Source: Semisulcospira habei (Eukaryota > Mollusca > Gastropoda > Semisulcospiridae). From it: DNA of 64,000 bases. The stretch's first letter is position 1. Each line of letters opens with the position of its first letter. Of this stretch, positions 54,190 through 63,943 are shown piece after piece. The DNA lies in contig BTPG01000006.1 in the NCBI GenBank assembly GCA_036245525.1, positions 74,630,727 through 74,694,726 of the forward strand, in the 5' to 3' direction. The notes beneath the pieces were generated by a model. It worked only from the letters and a program-made list of their open reading frames with translations, did no database searches and was not told the DNA's origin. The position numbers and the translations under genes were made by a program.

Positions 54190-54283
54190 GTAACCCTTTT
54201 GGGTGTCGGTAGCGATTTTGGTCGAAGTGATTCCTGCAGGAATCACTTCGACCAAAATCGTTACCGACGCCCAAAAGGGTTAA
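54190..54283. mobile_element. Family C palindrome, perfect long arms
   Basis: GGTGTCGGTAGCGATTTTGG and TCGAAGTGATTCC pair with GGAATCACTTCGA and CCAAAATCGTTACCGACGCC. GATTTTGG/CCAAAATC and GAAGTGA/TCACTTC are unlike other C copies but match each other. Confidence 0.9.
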
Positions 54284-54356
54284 CCCCCGCTCTGTGCATG
54301 CACGCAGCCCCTGGTGCTGTCCACAGTACCGGTGACTGCACGCGCAAGGGGGTTAA
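54280..54356. mobile_element. Element N, 77-bp TTAA-bounded
   Basis: TTAACCCCCGCTCTGTGCAT start and GCACGCGCAAGGGGGTTAA end; inner TGCATGCACGCAG. Shares its left TTAA with C. Confidence 0.6.
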
Positions 54357-54410
54357 GAAGCTCGCAGATGACCAAAGTGAAACGCCGAGGGCGGACCAGA
54401 CTTGTCAAAG

Positions 54411-54502
54411 TTAACCCTTTTGCTGTCGGTAGCGCGTTCTGTCGCGATGATTCCTGCAGGAATCATCGCGACAGAACGCGCTACCGACAGCAAAAGCGTT
54501 AC
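54411..54502. mobile_element. Family C palindrome, perfect long arms
   Basis: GCTGTCGGTAGCGCGTTCTG and TCGCGATGATTCCTG pair exactly with CAGGAATCATCGCGA and CAGAACGCGCTACCGACAGC. GCGTTCTG/CAGAACGC is unique to this copy. Confidence 0.92.
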
Positions 54503-54967
54503 AACAAAAACAAAACAACGTTAATAATGTCTTTGACATGTTCTTGAGAGAGCCTCAGGTCTCGATGATGTGAGTGTATTGGACCGGGTTCCAGATACCC
54601 CGCAAACAGACGGAACTAATCGTGTCTCGAATGTATGATAACAAAGCCTGCTAAATGTCAGCAGCTAATTGTCTGCTAAGCGAAAAGGCACGTCTAGACA
54701 GCAATTACGTCACCCTATCTTTGTAACATGAACCTTATACCATAAACAAAATTCAGGTAATGCGTGGTTGTGCAAAGAGAATACCTTTCATGAGCTTCTC
54801 ATGCTACCAAGAAACGTTGAACATAAAAATAAAAATGACCATATTTTGGGGGGAAAAAAACACCCACAAAAAACAAGAAACACAAAACACCAGAAACGAA
54901 CAGTGTTTTGCAGACGACTCTGGCACCTCTTTGAAACAGATCAAAGTGACACATGTGCAGTGCGCTT
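54503..54967. other. Unassigned intronic sequence
   Basis: A-rich around 54820-54890; nothing recognised. Confidence 0.4.
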
Positions 54968-55048
54968 TAACTGATCAGTGTTCAGGTCGTACTCCACAGG
55001 CAACAGCTGTCCTTGTCCCCCGATAACCGCCGTTAGGGACGTTCATAA
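54968..55048 (+). mobile_element. SINE body fragment (same family as 44243-44553)
   Basis: GATCAGTGTTCAGGTCGTAC, CTCCACAGGCAACAG, CCGCCGTTAGGGACG and TTCATAATCAC align with the 3' body of the 44243-44553 SINE. Confidence 0.8.
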
Positions 55049-55462
55049 TCACCGGTGCACCACCACCACAGACCACCACAACGGCCCCTAGACAGTTACC
55101 ATCAGCTGTCGAGACACGAGCAGTTGACCATCTTCCGTCTGAGGACCGGACACAACCGACTCAATTTCCACCTGCACAGACGCTTCCACCTCGTGCCATC
55201 TCCCCTGTGCCCTTGTGGAGAAGCAGAGCAGACCACAGAGCACATCCTCCAGGACTGTGGGAACCACCAGCTGCTGAGGGAGGAGATATGGCCGAAGCCC
55301 GCCACTCTACAAGAGAAACTGTACGTGCCTGTGGAGGCGCTACAGAAGACCACAGATTTCATTTTGAGAGCCACACTCCAAGTGTGACGGCTTTCGAGAA
55401 GAAGATCACTGGTGCAGTGGTCATTAAACCCCGAACTAATCAACCAATCAATCAATTGAAAT
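55049..55462 (+). pseudogene. Non-LTR retrotransposon C-terminal fragment
   Basis: The frame reads DSYHQLSRHEQLTIFRLRTG, LNFHLHRRFHLVPSPLCPCG and EAEQTTEHILQDC, the C-terminal cysteine/histidine block (CPCG...TTEHILQDC) found at the end of jockey/I-type LINE proteins. It ends at a stop at 55387. The 3' UTR finishes in AATCAACCAATCAATCAATT, an (AATC)n-like tail. The start is truncated and joined to SINE sequence. Different family from the L2-like and RTE-like copies elsewhere. Confidence 0.82.
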
Positions 55463-55512
55463 GGATCTTACAATCTACGGAATGATACTCTCCCTAGCAT
55501 AATAGTCAGTTA

Positions 55513-55620
55513 TATACTGACGAGGAAAAGAAATGCGACATATTTGGAATCATCGGAAACACGAAAGTGTTTCCGATATTCCCAAAATGTCGCTTTTTTT
55601 GTTGTTGTTGCTCGTCAGTT
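55513..55620. mobile_element. Family F palindrome
   Basis: TATACTGACGAGGAAAAGAA and TTGCTCGTCAGT ends; centre GGAAACACGAAAGTGTTTCC. GTTGTTGTTG expansion in the right arm. Confidence 0.85.
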
Positions 55621-55912
55621 ACACACGTACAAGTTCCCTGTACACAAGTACGCAAAAGTCAGAAAATGCACAAAGAGAAGGAAGTACAGAGAAGAAGAAA
55701 AGAATGGAACGCGTTCCAAGGCAAGCTAATGACTTCCTCCAATGCTGGGTATCGCTTCCTCCCCCACTGTAATCCCGTGTTTATCTACCAACTCGCAGAC
55801 CTAACCCCTGTCGACTTTCCACCACGGCGGAAGTTACGCCGTCAGTAAATAAAGGCCGACCTTACCTACAGACGATAAAAAGTCCTAGGGTCAAAACAGT
55901 ACGAATCTACGA

Positions 55913-55978
55913 GCAAGAGGTATAGATTCTCATAAGTCCCTGCGACAGCAGGGGCTTATGAGAATCTATGCCTCTTGC
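55913..55978. mobile_element. Family A hairpin only
   Basis: GATTCTCATAAGTCCCTGC / GCAGGGGCTTATGAGAATC: CATAAG/CTTATG replaces CATGAG/CTCATG. Confidence 0.9.
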
Positions 55979-56189
55979 AAACGGCGGGAAAAGCGCTGAA
56001 GAAACAGAACTACCAACTCACAAGAAAGTTCAGCAGCATGAGCTGACGAGACTCAACGTCTTGTGCAGATGAAACAAACTGAGCCACATATATGACGGTA
56101 CCCACCGTTCTGAGCAAGGGTGAGAATCTGAAGAAAGAGGGGAACGGATACCGATGTCAGAGACGCCGACGATACACTGAGCGGGTTCC

Positions 56190-56255
56190 GATACTGACGA
56201 GCGAAAGAAATACATTTTTTTTTAAAATGTCGCATTTCTTTTGCTCGTCAGTATA
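56190..56255. mobile_element. Family F palindrome, centre deleted
   Basis: TACTGACGAGCGAAAGAAAT and AAAATGTCGCATTTCTTTTG, then CTCGTCAGTATA. Confidence 0.8.
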
Positions 56256-56787
56256 TGTCTTCTCTTTCCGTGGTCAGACTAGCATTTATTAGTTATGACC
56301 TCACCGAACACCTGCTGTCTGACGATTTTTGTCTAGAGTTTTGTCATTCTGTCTTGCAATCGTACAGCGCTTAGAGCCTGCACTGCAGGGAGTTTGCACA
56401 ACATAAACATAATAATTTTTTATTTAAACAAAATACTGCTGGATAGGTGCAGGGAACATACTCTTTGATTTTCTTATGAAAGAAACCACTACTACAGATT
56501 TTATCCAAAATATTCGCATAGACACGACAATGTCAGATCACGTGAGGCCACAGACCTGGAACAAGCTGTCACGGCCAACGTGCAGTGATTCCAATATTTG
56601 TAATTGAGAAACGTGGACTGTGCAGATACCGCCTTCGTGGCCAAATCTGTGGCAAAGACTTACAACCATGCTGATTTGCTCACCCTAGCAAGTTCTTTTC
56701 TGAACACAAGCACATGCATGCTGCCAGTAACCATAAATGTTTCTGAAATCACAGAAATGTCAACGCCAGAGAACCTCATCTGTCTGA
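56256..56787. other. Unassigned intronic sequence, possible LINE tail
   Basis: TCGTACAGCGCTTAGAGCCT (56361) with ACATAAACATAATAATTTTT resembles an L2-like LINE 3' end. Otherwise nothing recognised. Confidence 0.4.
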
Positions 56788-56995
56788 CCTCAATCAGCCC
56801 GACGGCCGTATTTCCCAAATTTTGGAGGCGTCATCTAATGACTATGCACCAGTTGCAGGATATGGATCACCCATAATTCAAGGGCAGTGCCAGATTAGCT
56901 TGGTGCCGACAGGCGCCAAGGTAATCTGGCACTGCCCTGAATTATCATGGTCGATCCATCTCCTGCTGTAATGCGTCAGGGCTGAATGGGTTTTA
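56788..56995 (-). mobile_element. Family B1 element, reverse orientation
   Basis: CTCAATCAGCCCGACGGCCG start (TTAA lost), hairpin 56866-56958, end AGGGCTGAATGGGTTTTAA. Confidence 0.85.
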
Positions 56996-57032
56996 AGATC
57001 GCGGGCATTAAAAAACAAATGAAAATGCGTCG

Positions 57033-57102
57033 TGCATGTGGCATAGAACCTCATCAGCCCCCCGCATCTACGGGGGCTGATGAGGCTCTATGCCTCATGC
57101 AT
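57033..57102. mobile_element. Family A hairpin, strongly covarying
   Basis: TGCATGTGGCATAGAACCTC and ATCAGCCCCCCGC pair with GGGGGCTGATGAGGCTCTAT and GCCTCATGCA. CATCAGCC/GGCTGATG and GAACC/GGCTC are unlike other copies. Confidence 0.9.
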
Positions 57103-57183
57103 ATCCACGATCTTTGGAGGTTCTATGCCTTTTGCGGTTGGATCATGGTGTTGGCGTTTACACGGCAATGATATCATGAGGTA
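57103..57183 (+). mobile_element. Family A right-end fragment
   Basis: GGAGGTTCTATGCCTTTTGC, GGTTGGATCATGGTG and CACGGCAATGATATCATGAGG. Confidence 0.6.
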
Positions 57184-57451
57184 AGCCGAGCCAAATCTAA
57201 TTATTACCTAACCGAATCCGAACCCTTGACGCTATCAGGGTCCAATTTATGTTATCATCCCTCGTCTGACTCATTCGCGGCCGGTTAGAGATTTCAGGGT
57301 CCCAGCGAATCGCACCCACCAATCCGAAATCGCAAGATTTTTATTTATTTATTTCATTGCATGAAAAAAGTGCATGTAACGGTTCACCTTCCCATCCCTT
57401 CAACAGACACAAGGATAACTTGGAACAAGCCAACACTGAGCGCCCCAAAAT

Positions 57452-57518
57452 TACAAGAGACATAGATTCTCACGAGCCCACGCATTCGCGTGGGCTCATG
57501 ACAATCCATGTCTCTTGC
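57452..57518. mobile_element. Family A hairpin only
   Basis: Centre CGAGCCCACGCATTCGCGTG then GGCTCATG: CCCACGC/GCGTGGG variant. Confidence 0.87.
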
Positions 57519-57752
57519 TGGGTATGTTTACGCTTGTGCACTTTATCAAGGGGAGAAGCCAATTTCGACGCCGTCCAGTGCACGGTGGAACTGACAAGGG
57601 TGAAATGAAAAAGTAACTGTCGGCTGGGTCAGATCGACCTGGGGCTACAAAATGACTGAATGGAAATTCGTAGCGGTGAGCTGACGAGCAAGGCTGACTG
57701 CCATATCAAACAAGAAAATGACGATTTTTTTTTACGCGCACGACATGAAAAG

Positions 57753-57855
<103 letters not shown>

Positions 57856-57952
57856 AAATTTATCATTATCATGCTTCCATCACACGCGCCGACCAGTACC
57901 CTCCAATCATTTTCATCATCGCAGCCTCTTCTCATCCATCCCCCTCTCATCT

Positions 57953-58018
57953 GCAAGAGGCATAGATTCTCATGAGTCCCTGCGAATGCAGGGGCTCATG
58001 AGAATCTACATCTCATGC
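57953..58018. mobile_element. Family A hairpin only
   Basis: GCAAGAGGCATAGATTCTCA and CATGAGAATCTACATCTCATGC. Confidence 0.86.
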
Positions 58019-58226
58019 TCTCAGCACTCAAATTCTATCACATCATCAGGCATACAGGTTTAAAGTTTGCAACTGAGAGCCAAAGCCATGGCTACTCCAC
58101 TGGGAGACCTCTTCAGACTATCGAAAATGTCCAGAGCTTTCCAGGGGCTTTAGCTGTCGTCTGCGCGTGTGCATCATCACAATTCACGACCACTCTCTTT
58201 GGTTTCGACAGGACACTTCCATCTTA

Positions 58227-58293
58227 AAAGAGGCATATATGCTCATGTTCCCCTGCAACTGCAGGGACTCATGAGAATATATGCCTCTTTGCT
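58227..58293. mobile_element. Family A hairpin only
   Basis: AAGAGGCATATATGCTCATG pairs with CATGAGAATATATGCCTCTTT: ATATAT replaces ATAGAT/ATCTAT on both arms. Confidence 0.85.
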
Positions 58294-58391
58294 GGCATAC
58301 ACTGGTATCACGACAATCTAACCCTCTTGGTGTCATCTGTTTGTATCGTCAAATTTCATGATCAGACTTCTTTGCTCGACAAGATTTTTCC

Positions 58392-58456
58392 AACTGCATA
58401 GATTCTCATGAGCCCACGCTGATGCAGGGGCTCATGAGAATTTATGCACCTTGCAG
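58392..58456. mobile_element. Family A hairpin only
   Basis: CTGCATAGATTCTCATGAGC and GCTCATGAGAATTTATGCAC. Confidence 0.82.
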
Positions 58457-58541
58457 GCAGCAATCGGCGCCTGTGTTATGCGTCTGACGGACGCTTCAGA
58501 CGGAATTCAAACAAATCCAGGACATGCTCAAGAAGACGTTA

Positions 58542-58614
58542 TCTGCAAACGGCACGTATCATCATGAACCCCTGCAGCCTCTAGGCGCTCACAAGAATCC
58601 ACACATCTCGCTAA
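58542..58614. mobile_element. Family A hairpin, degenerate
   Basis: CTGCAAACGGCACGTATCAT and GCTCACAAGAATCCACACAT. Confidence 0.5.
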
Positions 58615-58939
58615 CATAAAAATTGTCGACATGAACATGCTCACAGGGTGTGATAGCCTGAGGGTCTGAATAATTCAACACACGGTCGATTTTGACGAAT
58701 GTCGAAGTGTCCAAAGCTTTTCTGAGTCCCTGTGACCGTCGACCGTAATGAGAATTTATGATCTCGGCGTTTGATGAGGCTCTCGAGAGACATGGGTTGA
58801 CTCGGACCTAACCGTAACCGCAAGTGACACGACGATTTGTGTCGATGTTTGTGCACTCAGCGGGGACTGTTTGTTCGTTTGCATTAAAAGCCGCGCGGCA
58901 CGTTTCAAAGCCAAGACCACAAGTAAATATTGACAATGC

Positions 58940-58996
58940 AACCATGATAGTTCAAGGGTGTTGCTATTCTGGCAACACCCTTAAACTATCATGGTC
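58940..58996. mobile_element. Family B3 hairpin with symmetrically shortened stem
   Basis: ACCATGATAGTTCAAGGGTG / CACCCTTAAACTATCATGGT outer arms are intact, but the inner arm and GGCGCC centre are gone, leaving TTGCTATTCTGGCAA. Confidence 0.8.
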
Positions 58997-59727
58997 GGTC
59001 GCGGATCCTGATCGAAAAGTGGACCTTTTTCTGTTTTTACAATGAGGACATCTGCAAAATTGCGAACGTGTTTGTATCAAGGAAAGATGGAAATGCATGC
59101 AAAAGCTGAGGACATACGGACAGCAGCCCAACACAGAGAGACAGACGGACAGTCTCCACAGACACGGAAACTAAAAGACTAACTCGGTAGGCAGACGCAA
59201 CATTTGCAACTTTCCCCGGCGGCCGTCTACGAAAAGACAAACTTGACGATCACGGACAATGCCGCACAATTTTCTCAATCAGACACCCTTCATGTGACAA
59301 TCGATTCCGTCTGATGCGGTCTGGGGTCTATGTGCCAAGGTCTACAATCCACCACTCCATACCATTGACCACTTCAGACAAATCGACCGTGACAGCTCAC
59401 GAAATTAGACCATGATCAAGCACTAACGATGGCTTATGAAGCAGCTGCCGATAGAAAAAAAAGAGGAAGATACACTCTCCCTGGAGGAACACGCCACCCA
59501 TCTTTGCTCCTAGACAGTTCCAAAGGGCAAACGAACTTTTAATATGCAGATAGCAACACGGGCGTCAGAGTGCGATGTGACATCCGCGGAAAATTTTTAT
59601 ACAAGCATTGATCGCGTCTGTTTGCCTTCCCTACACGTACCCTCAAACCCCACGTCAGTCTCTTCCGATATTTATCCCCTCACCCACCTCCCCCCCCCCC
59701 CAACCCCCACCCGCACACGCAGCTCTA
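58997..59727. other. Unassigned intronic sequence
   Basis: C run at 59688-59702; nothing else recognised. Confidence 0.4.
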
Positions 59728-59925
59728 TTCCCTTCGCTGCCAGCCAGTAGTAATGATGTCTCAGGAAACACTGCCAATCATTTTTGGAGGCTACTCCGTC
59801 ACACCAGCATGAGGCCGGCAAGAGGCTTAGATCCTCATGAGCCCCCGCAATTGCGGGGGCTCATGAGGATCTATGCCTCTTGCATTTGGGTGAGACTGTT
59901 TTGGATCCTGTATTGAAGAGGTTAA
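59728..59925 (+). mobile_element. Full-length family A element
   Basis: CCTTCGCTGCCAGCCAGTAG start, hairpin 59818-59883 centred GCCCCCGCAATTGCGGGGGC, end GAAGAGGTTAA. Confidence 0.83.
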
Positions 59926-60111
59926 TTCCGTTCCTTACCCGCCAAGCGACGTGAACGTGAAACACTCCATCCCCACCCCACCCCCACCCCACCCGCCCTA
60001 AACCGCCACCCTGGGGATGCTTTCCCCCGTGGGTCAGACCAGACAGCGTGATGCCTCAATCTGACAAGTCTCGCAGACAATCTGTAGCTTGCGGTCAGAT
60101 CCTTTTAGTCT

Positions 60112-60177
60112 GCAAGAGACATAGATCCTCATGAACCCCGTACCCTGCGGGGGTTCATGAGGATCTATGCCTCTTGC
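60112..60177. mobile_element. Family A hairpin only
   Basis: Centre CATGAACCCCGTACCCTGCG then GGGGTTCATG: GAACCCC/GGGGTTC replaces GAGCCCC/GGGGCTC. Confidence 0.9.
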
Positions 60178-60464
60178 TCACGACATTTGCATCTATTTTT
60201 CTCGCATGGAGGTGGTCATGTGGTGTTTAGTCTAGGATAGAAGCAGACACCATGTCTCCCGCCAGTAGGGTCGACCACCGACTGTGCAGCCAAATACATC
60301 GAAATGCTCTTCCCGAAAATGCGCAGAATTTCCCAATTATTCTCATGCGGAGAGGACAAGCAGCGGAACGTAAGTGTACATGCAACTGGCTTACAAATGA
60401 TTTATGTTGATCGGCGGCATCGCGAACACGGAAAATCGAAGCCAACTGTATTGCACCCCCCCTC

Positions 60465-60473
<9 letters not shown>

Positions 60474-60521
<48 letters not shown>

Positions 60522-60522
60522 G
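60474..60522. repeat. (TC)n(AC)n compound microsatellite
   Basis: CTCTCT then CACACA. Confidence 0.95.
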
Positions 60523-60619
60523 CTTCTTGGGGAAAATAAAAGAAGAAGAAAAAGAGAAATATCCCGACGGTCAAAATTACCAGTTGTCCTCTAAAAACTA
60601 TCTCATAGCCAGTTGAGAG

Positions 60620-60763
60620 CATTTTTAAGGGTGGTGCCGTAACACATGATACAAAATGTAGTTCAAAACTGGCACCAGGCGCGAAGCTATTCTGGCACCA
60701 TTCTTGAACTATCATGGTCGATCTGTTTCCTGTTGCTGTGCATCACGGCTGATTGGGTAACTG
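60620..60763. mobile_element. Family B3 element, disrupted hairpin
   Basis: AAGGGTGGTGCCGTAACAC left; GGCGCGAAGCTATTCTGGCA and CTTGAACTATCATGGTCGAT right. Confidence 0.7.
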
Positions 60764-60859
60764 CCAAACAAGTATGTAACAAACCCGCACGTAACACTCT
60801 GTATTCCGTACCTCCGCTCACCACCGATTACCAAACACAGACATAAATCAGTATGGTCA

Positions 60860-60926
60860 GCAAGAGGCATAGATCCTCATGAGCCCCCGCAATTTGCGGG
60901 GGCTCACGAGGGTCTATGCCTCTTGC
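60860..60926. mobile_element. Family A hairpin only
   Basis: GCAAGAGGCATAGATCCTCA; centre GCCCCCGCAATTTGCGGGGG. Confidence 0.88.
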
Positions 60927-61163
60927 AGGTGGTGAAAAAAAATCCTTGATACGTCGTTTGAATCTCAGTTGGGACACAGAACAGTTCGGCAGCCGCCTCA
61001 CTCAGTATCTGATGAACTCTGCCTGAACCGGCGAACACGTAAAAAGAGAGAACAAAGAACAGAAGGAAACATGGGCAGAGAGGAAAAAAAAATAGACATT
61101 CCTAGTACAGATGCAGCTAAGTTCGGACAGCAGGAGAATCGCTGTAAATGGTTCCATGTCCGA

Positions 61164-61267
61164 CTTACTCATTCTACCCCAAAACTGAAATCCCCAAATT
61201 TTGCCGTTGTTCTCTGAAGACTGCAGTGCAGAGCTTGTTGTGGTGTGTCTGGGTTAGAATGAGTTAA
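61164..61267 (-). mobile_element. B3-type ends without hairpin
   Basis: CTCATTCTACCCCAAAACTG and TGTGTCTGGGTTAGAATGAG then TTAA: an inverted relative of 23769-23915 lacking the B stem. Confidence 0.75.
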
Positions 61268-61349
61268 AGTGGTTTATAGTAATAAAATACAATAATTTTC
61301 CTCCACAAATGCGATGCGTGATAATCAACGATTTTGGGAATTGCGACTC

Positions 61350-61408
61350 AAGGCCTATCTAGCACCACCCTTTACCTATCACGGTTGATCCATTTTCTGC
61401 TGTCGCAA
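61350..61408. mobile_element. Family B right-arm remnant
   Basis: TAGCACCACCCTTTACCTAT and CACGGTTGATCCATTTTCTG. Confidence 0.55.
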
Positions 61409-61564
61409 AGAGATGAAAGTTGATTGAAACCTGACAAAAGCAACTGTCACTTTCTGGATAATGATTACAGTGTTTGATCAACAAACAGGCATGAACGAAT
61501 GAACCATACAACTCCCGGCTTCGCCACCTTGCTTTCAGACACTGTTAACACTGACAGCGAGAGG

Positions 61565-61656
61565 TTAACCCTTTGGATGTCGGCAGCGGTTTTTGTCGCG
61601 ATGATTCCTGCAGGAATCATCGCGACACAAACCTCTACCGACAGCCAAAGGGGTTA
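61565..61656. mobile_element. Family C palindrome
   Basis: TTAACCCTTTGGATGTCGGC and CCGACAGCCAAAGGGGTTA; centre GATTCCTGCAGGAATC. Confidence 0.87.
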
Positions 61657-62162
61657 CAACTGAAACGACACGCCTGCGATTCTATCAAAGCAGCTGAAAC
61701 AGTACACCCCACCCATAAGCAACTCGTTGGCTAATTTGGTCCGAGAAATCATTCGCTCATCTGGCGTATCTAGATAAACAAACAATCTGTCTTTGGCGAG
61801 GCCGAGTCCGTTTCTCTGAAGGTGGTATTAAAACAGAAATGTTCCTGTCATAATCTCTGTCTGGAAACGTCATTAGCCACGTTAGTATCTTGATAGGAAA
61901 AGGCACACGCGGATAAGTTTTCCTGCAAAACAGGAAATCCTCGTCTAGATAAACAAATAAAATATTCGGACGCATAAACACACTAATAATTAAGCCCCGT
62001 TCAGTAAAGCCGCCGCCCGTGCATTGAATAATCACTATCTGCACTGTCAAGAAGCTGGTGTCAGTAGTTGCTGCAACTAGCATGTGCCTTCGCCTTCTTA
62101 GAGCTGTGCATACGAAACGTATCAACAACACTAATAAAAATATTCGTGTTTTTTTTTTCAAT
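61657..62162. other. Unassigned intronic sequence
   Basis: The minus-strand frame over 61757-62194 shows no recognisable domain. Confidence 0.4.
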
Positions 62163-62210
62163 GGCGGGTAATCTAGCACTACCGCTGAACTCATGGTCGA
62201 TCTGTCTCCC
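62163..62210. mobile_element. Family B right-arm remnant
   Basis: GCACTACCGCTGAACTCATG and GTCGATCTGTCTCC. Confidence 0.55.
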
Positions 62211-62371
62211 TCTTTTTTTTAATTAGTTTGTTTAGTCTGTGCTAGTTGCGGATGTAGCTTGAAATAGTCTGACACAACATGTGGCCTATTTCAATGTCGT
62301 CCGCCCACTCGCTTTAAACTTGGTCCCGTCCATATACTGTACAAGGTTCTTGGGCCACCTGCATTACATCT

Positions 62372-62437
62372 GCAAGAGGTATAGATTCTCATGAGCCCCT
62401 GCGGATGCAGGGGCTCATGAAAATCTATGCCTCTTTT
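62372..62437. mobile_element. Family A hairpin only
   Basis: GCAAGAGGTATAGATTCTCA; centre GCCCCTGCGGATGCAGGGGC; right arm ATGAAAATCTATGCCTCTT. Confidence 0.87.
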
Positions 62438-62559
62438 AGTAATTATCTTGGAACGGCCCCATTTCATTACACCTATTTTTTTCAGGATTAGGTCATCTGG
62501 GTTCATGTTCATGACGATACATGGATGCAATTCCGGAGGTTGCAACCTGCAACACAAGG

Positions 62560-62625
62560 CAGCAAGAGAGACAGATTTTGATGGGCCCATGCATTCACAC
62601 GGACTCGTGAGAATATAGTACTCTC
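62560..62625. mobile_element. Family A hairpin, eroded
   Basis: GCAAGAGAGACAGATTTTGA and CGGACTCGTGAGAATATAG; the right outer arm is replaced by (CT)n. Confidence 0.6.
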
Positions 62626-62786
62626 TCTCTCTCTCTCTCACTGGTAGCGACCGGCACTTACTGACGTGATTGTTCCTCAAACACACAAGGCAAAATACTT
62701 CTCCTGAGTAATTATTTTGAGACAGTTACCCGTAATATTACCTCCTTACTGAAGTCCGTTATCAAACTCAAAACTACAATCTTCCA

Positions 62787-62846
62787 GAAACATAGATTTT
62801 CATGTGACCTCAGCCGCAGAGGCTCACGTGCATCTAAACCCTTGCT
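62787..62846. mobile_element. Family A hairpin, eroded
   Basis: GAAACATAGATTTTCATGTG and GGCTCACGTGCATCTAAACC. Confidence 0.6.
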
Positions 62847-62930
62847 GATCGAAAAATGGACTCAAGCTCTTCCCAACTTGAGGGTGCTATTGGGGATTTC
62901 AGTACGACTTAGCCAAACCACGCCATCTGC

Positions 62931-62975
62931 AAGAGGCTCAGGTTCACATAGGCCCCTGCAGCCCCTCTTGGTGGA
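62931..62975. mobile_element. Family A collapsed hairpin
   Basis: GCAAGAGGCTCAGGTTCACA then GGCCCCTGCAGCCCCTCTTG. Confidence 0.6.
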
Positions 62976-63360
62976 TGAAATGAGTTCCGACTTCTCCTCA
63001 GCCCGAGTGCGTTACTTGAGCTTAAACCGTGCGACTGTGGCGGAGCAGACAACTGCGCCTTCTGTCTGCGCCGCTATCAGCAGATGCTAATAAGTTACAC
63101 AAACGTCCGGTGTAATTTCGGTCATAACGCTGAGAGCGGGCATTTACGGCCGCAGTCGAGAAGATTCTTAGACGCCGGCAGTTTCTTTCCCCCTTTAACA
63201 CACGGACTCCTCAGGTCCAATTTCGCAACCGCCGGTTTGGGAGCTGAAGATTACAGTAACCAAAGGGTTATCTTACAGCAAAGATCTTTAATCGACAGGA
63301 TTTCTGGTTATCGCTCAGGAGCGGCCGGATCGATCATGAAAGTTTACGGACGGTGCCAGG
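62976..63360. other. Unassigned intronic sequence
   Basis: Nothing recognised. Confidence 0.4.
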
Positions 63361-63436
63361 CGCACTCTGGTTGTCTCCCTCGATTTGCTACCGCTGAACA
63401 GCGGTTGCGAATCGAGGGAGACACTGAACCAGTGTG
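63361..63436. mobile_element. Family G palindrome
   Basis: CTCTGGTTGTCTCCCTCGAT and ATCGAGGGAGACACTGAACC then AGTGTG; centre CCGCTGAACAGCGG. Confidence 0.82.
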
Positions 63437-63486
63437 GTCTTGCAGTTGTCCTCGGAAGAACAAAAACACTACAGTGCATGAGACTG

Positions 63487-63515
63487 ACCAACCATGACAG
63501 TTCAAGGATGGTGGG
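63487..63515. mobile_element. Family B left-arm fragment
   Basis: CCAACCATGACAGTTCAAGG and ATGGTGGGATAG. Confidence 0.55.
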
Positions 63516-63647
63516 ATAGAAATGCTTGAAAATACACGACAATGTCAGTAATCCACCCCCCCCTCCCCACCACACACACCCTTCGAGGTGAGGTGTTGGT
63601 GACAGCGGTGGTTAATTTGTGTGGCTGCACAGTGGTGCAGTGTGACG

Positions 63648-63742
63648 GATGGTGATGGTGGTGACTGCTGATGTTGCTGTGGTGGTGGTGGCGGTTGCTG
63701 TTGTAGTGGTGGTGGTGGCGGTGGCGGCGGCGGCTGCAGCTA
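63648..63742. repeat. (GGT)n/(GCG)n degenerate trinucleotide tract
   Basis: GGTGGTGGTGGCGG-like sequence. Confidence 0.85.
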
Positions 63743-63877
63743 GCGATGGTGGGGAAAGCAATAAACGCCAACGTCACTCTGTGAGTCACGGCGCCCTGCG
63801 TCAACCTCCACCTTCAGCCCCACTCACTTCTTCTCATCAAGAACCGCAGACTGAACCAAACAACGCCGACCCTTGCC

Positions 63878-63943
63878 ACAAGAGGCATAGATTCTCATGA
63901 GCCCCTGTGGCAGCAGGGGCTCATGAGAATCTATGCCTCTTGC
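63878..63943. mobile_element. Family A hairpin only
   Basis: AAGAGGCATAGATTCTCATG; centre GCCCCTGTGGCAGCAGGGGC; right arm GAGAATCTATGCCTCTTGC. Confidence 0.88.

Noticed and set aside
60227..60715. 162-codon minus-strand frame
   Set aside because: It crosses a (TC)n(AC)n microsatellite and a B3 element; not a gene.
61757..62194. 145-codon minus-strand frame
   Set aside because: No family recognised and it runs into a B-family arm; treated as chance.
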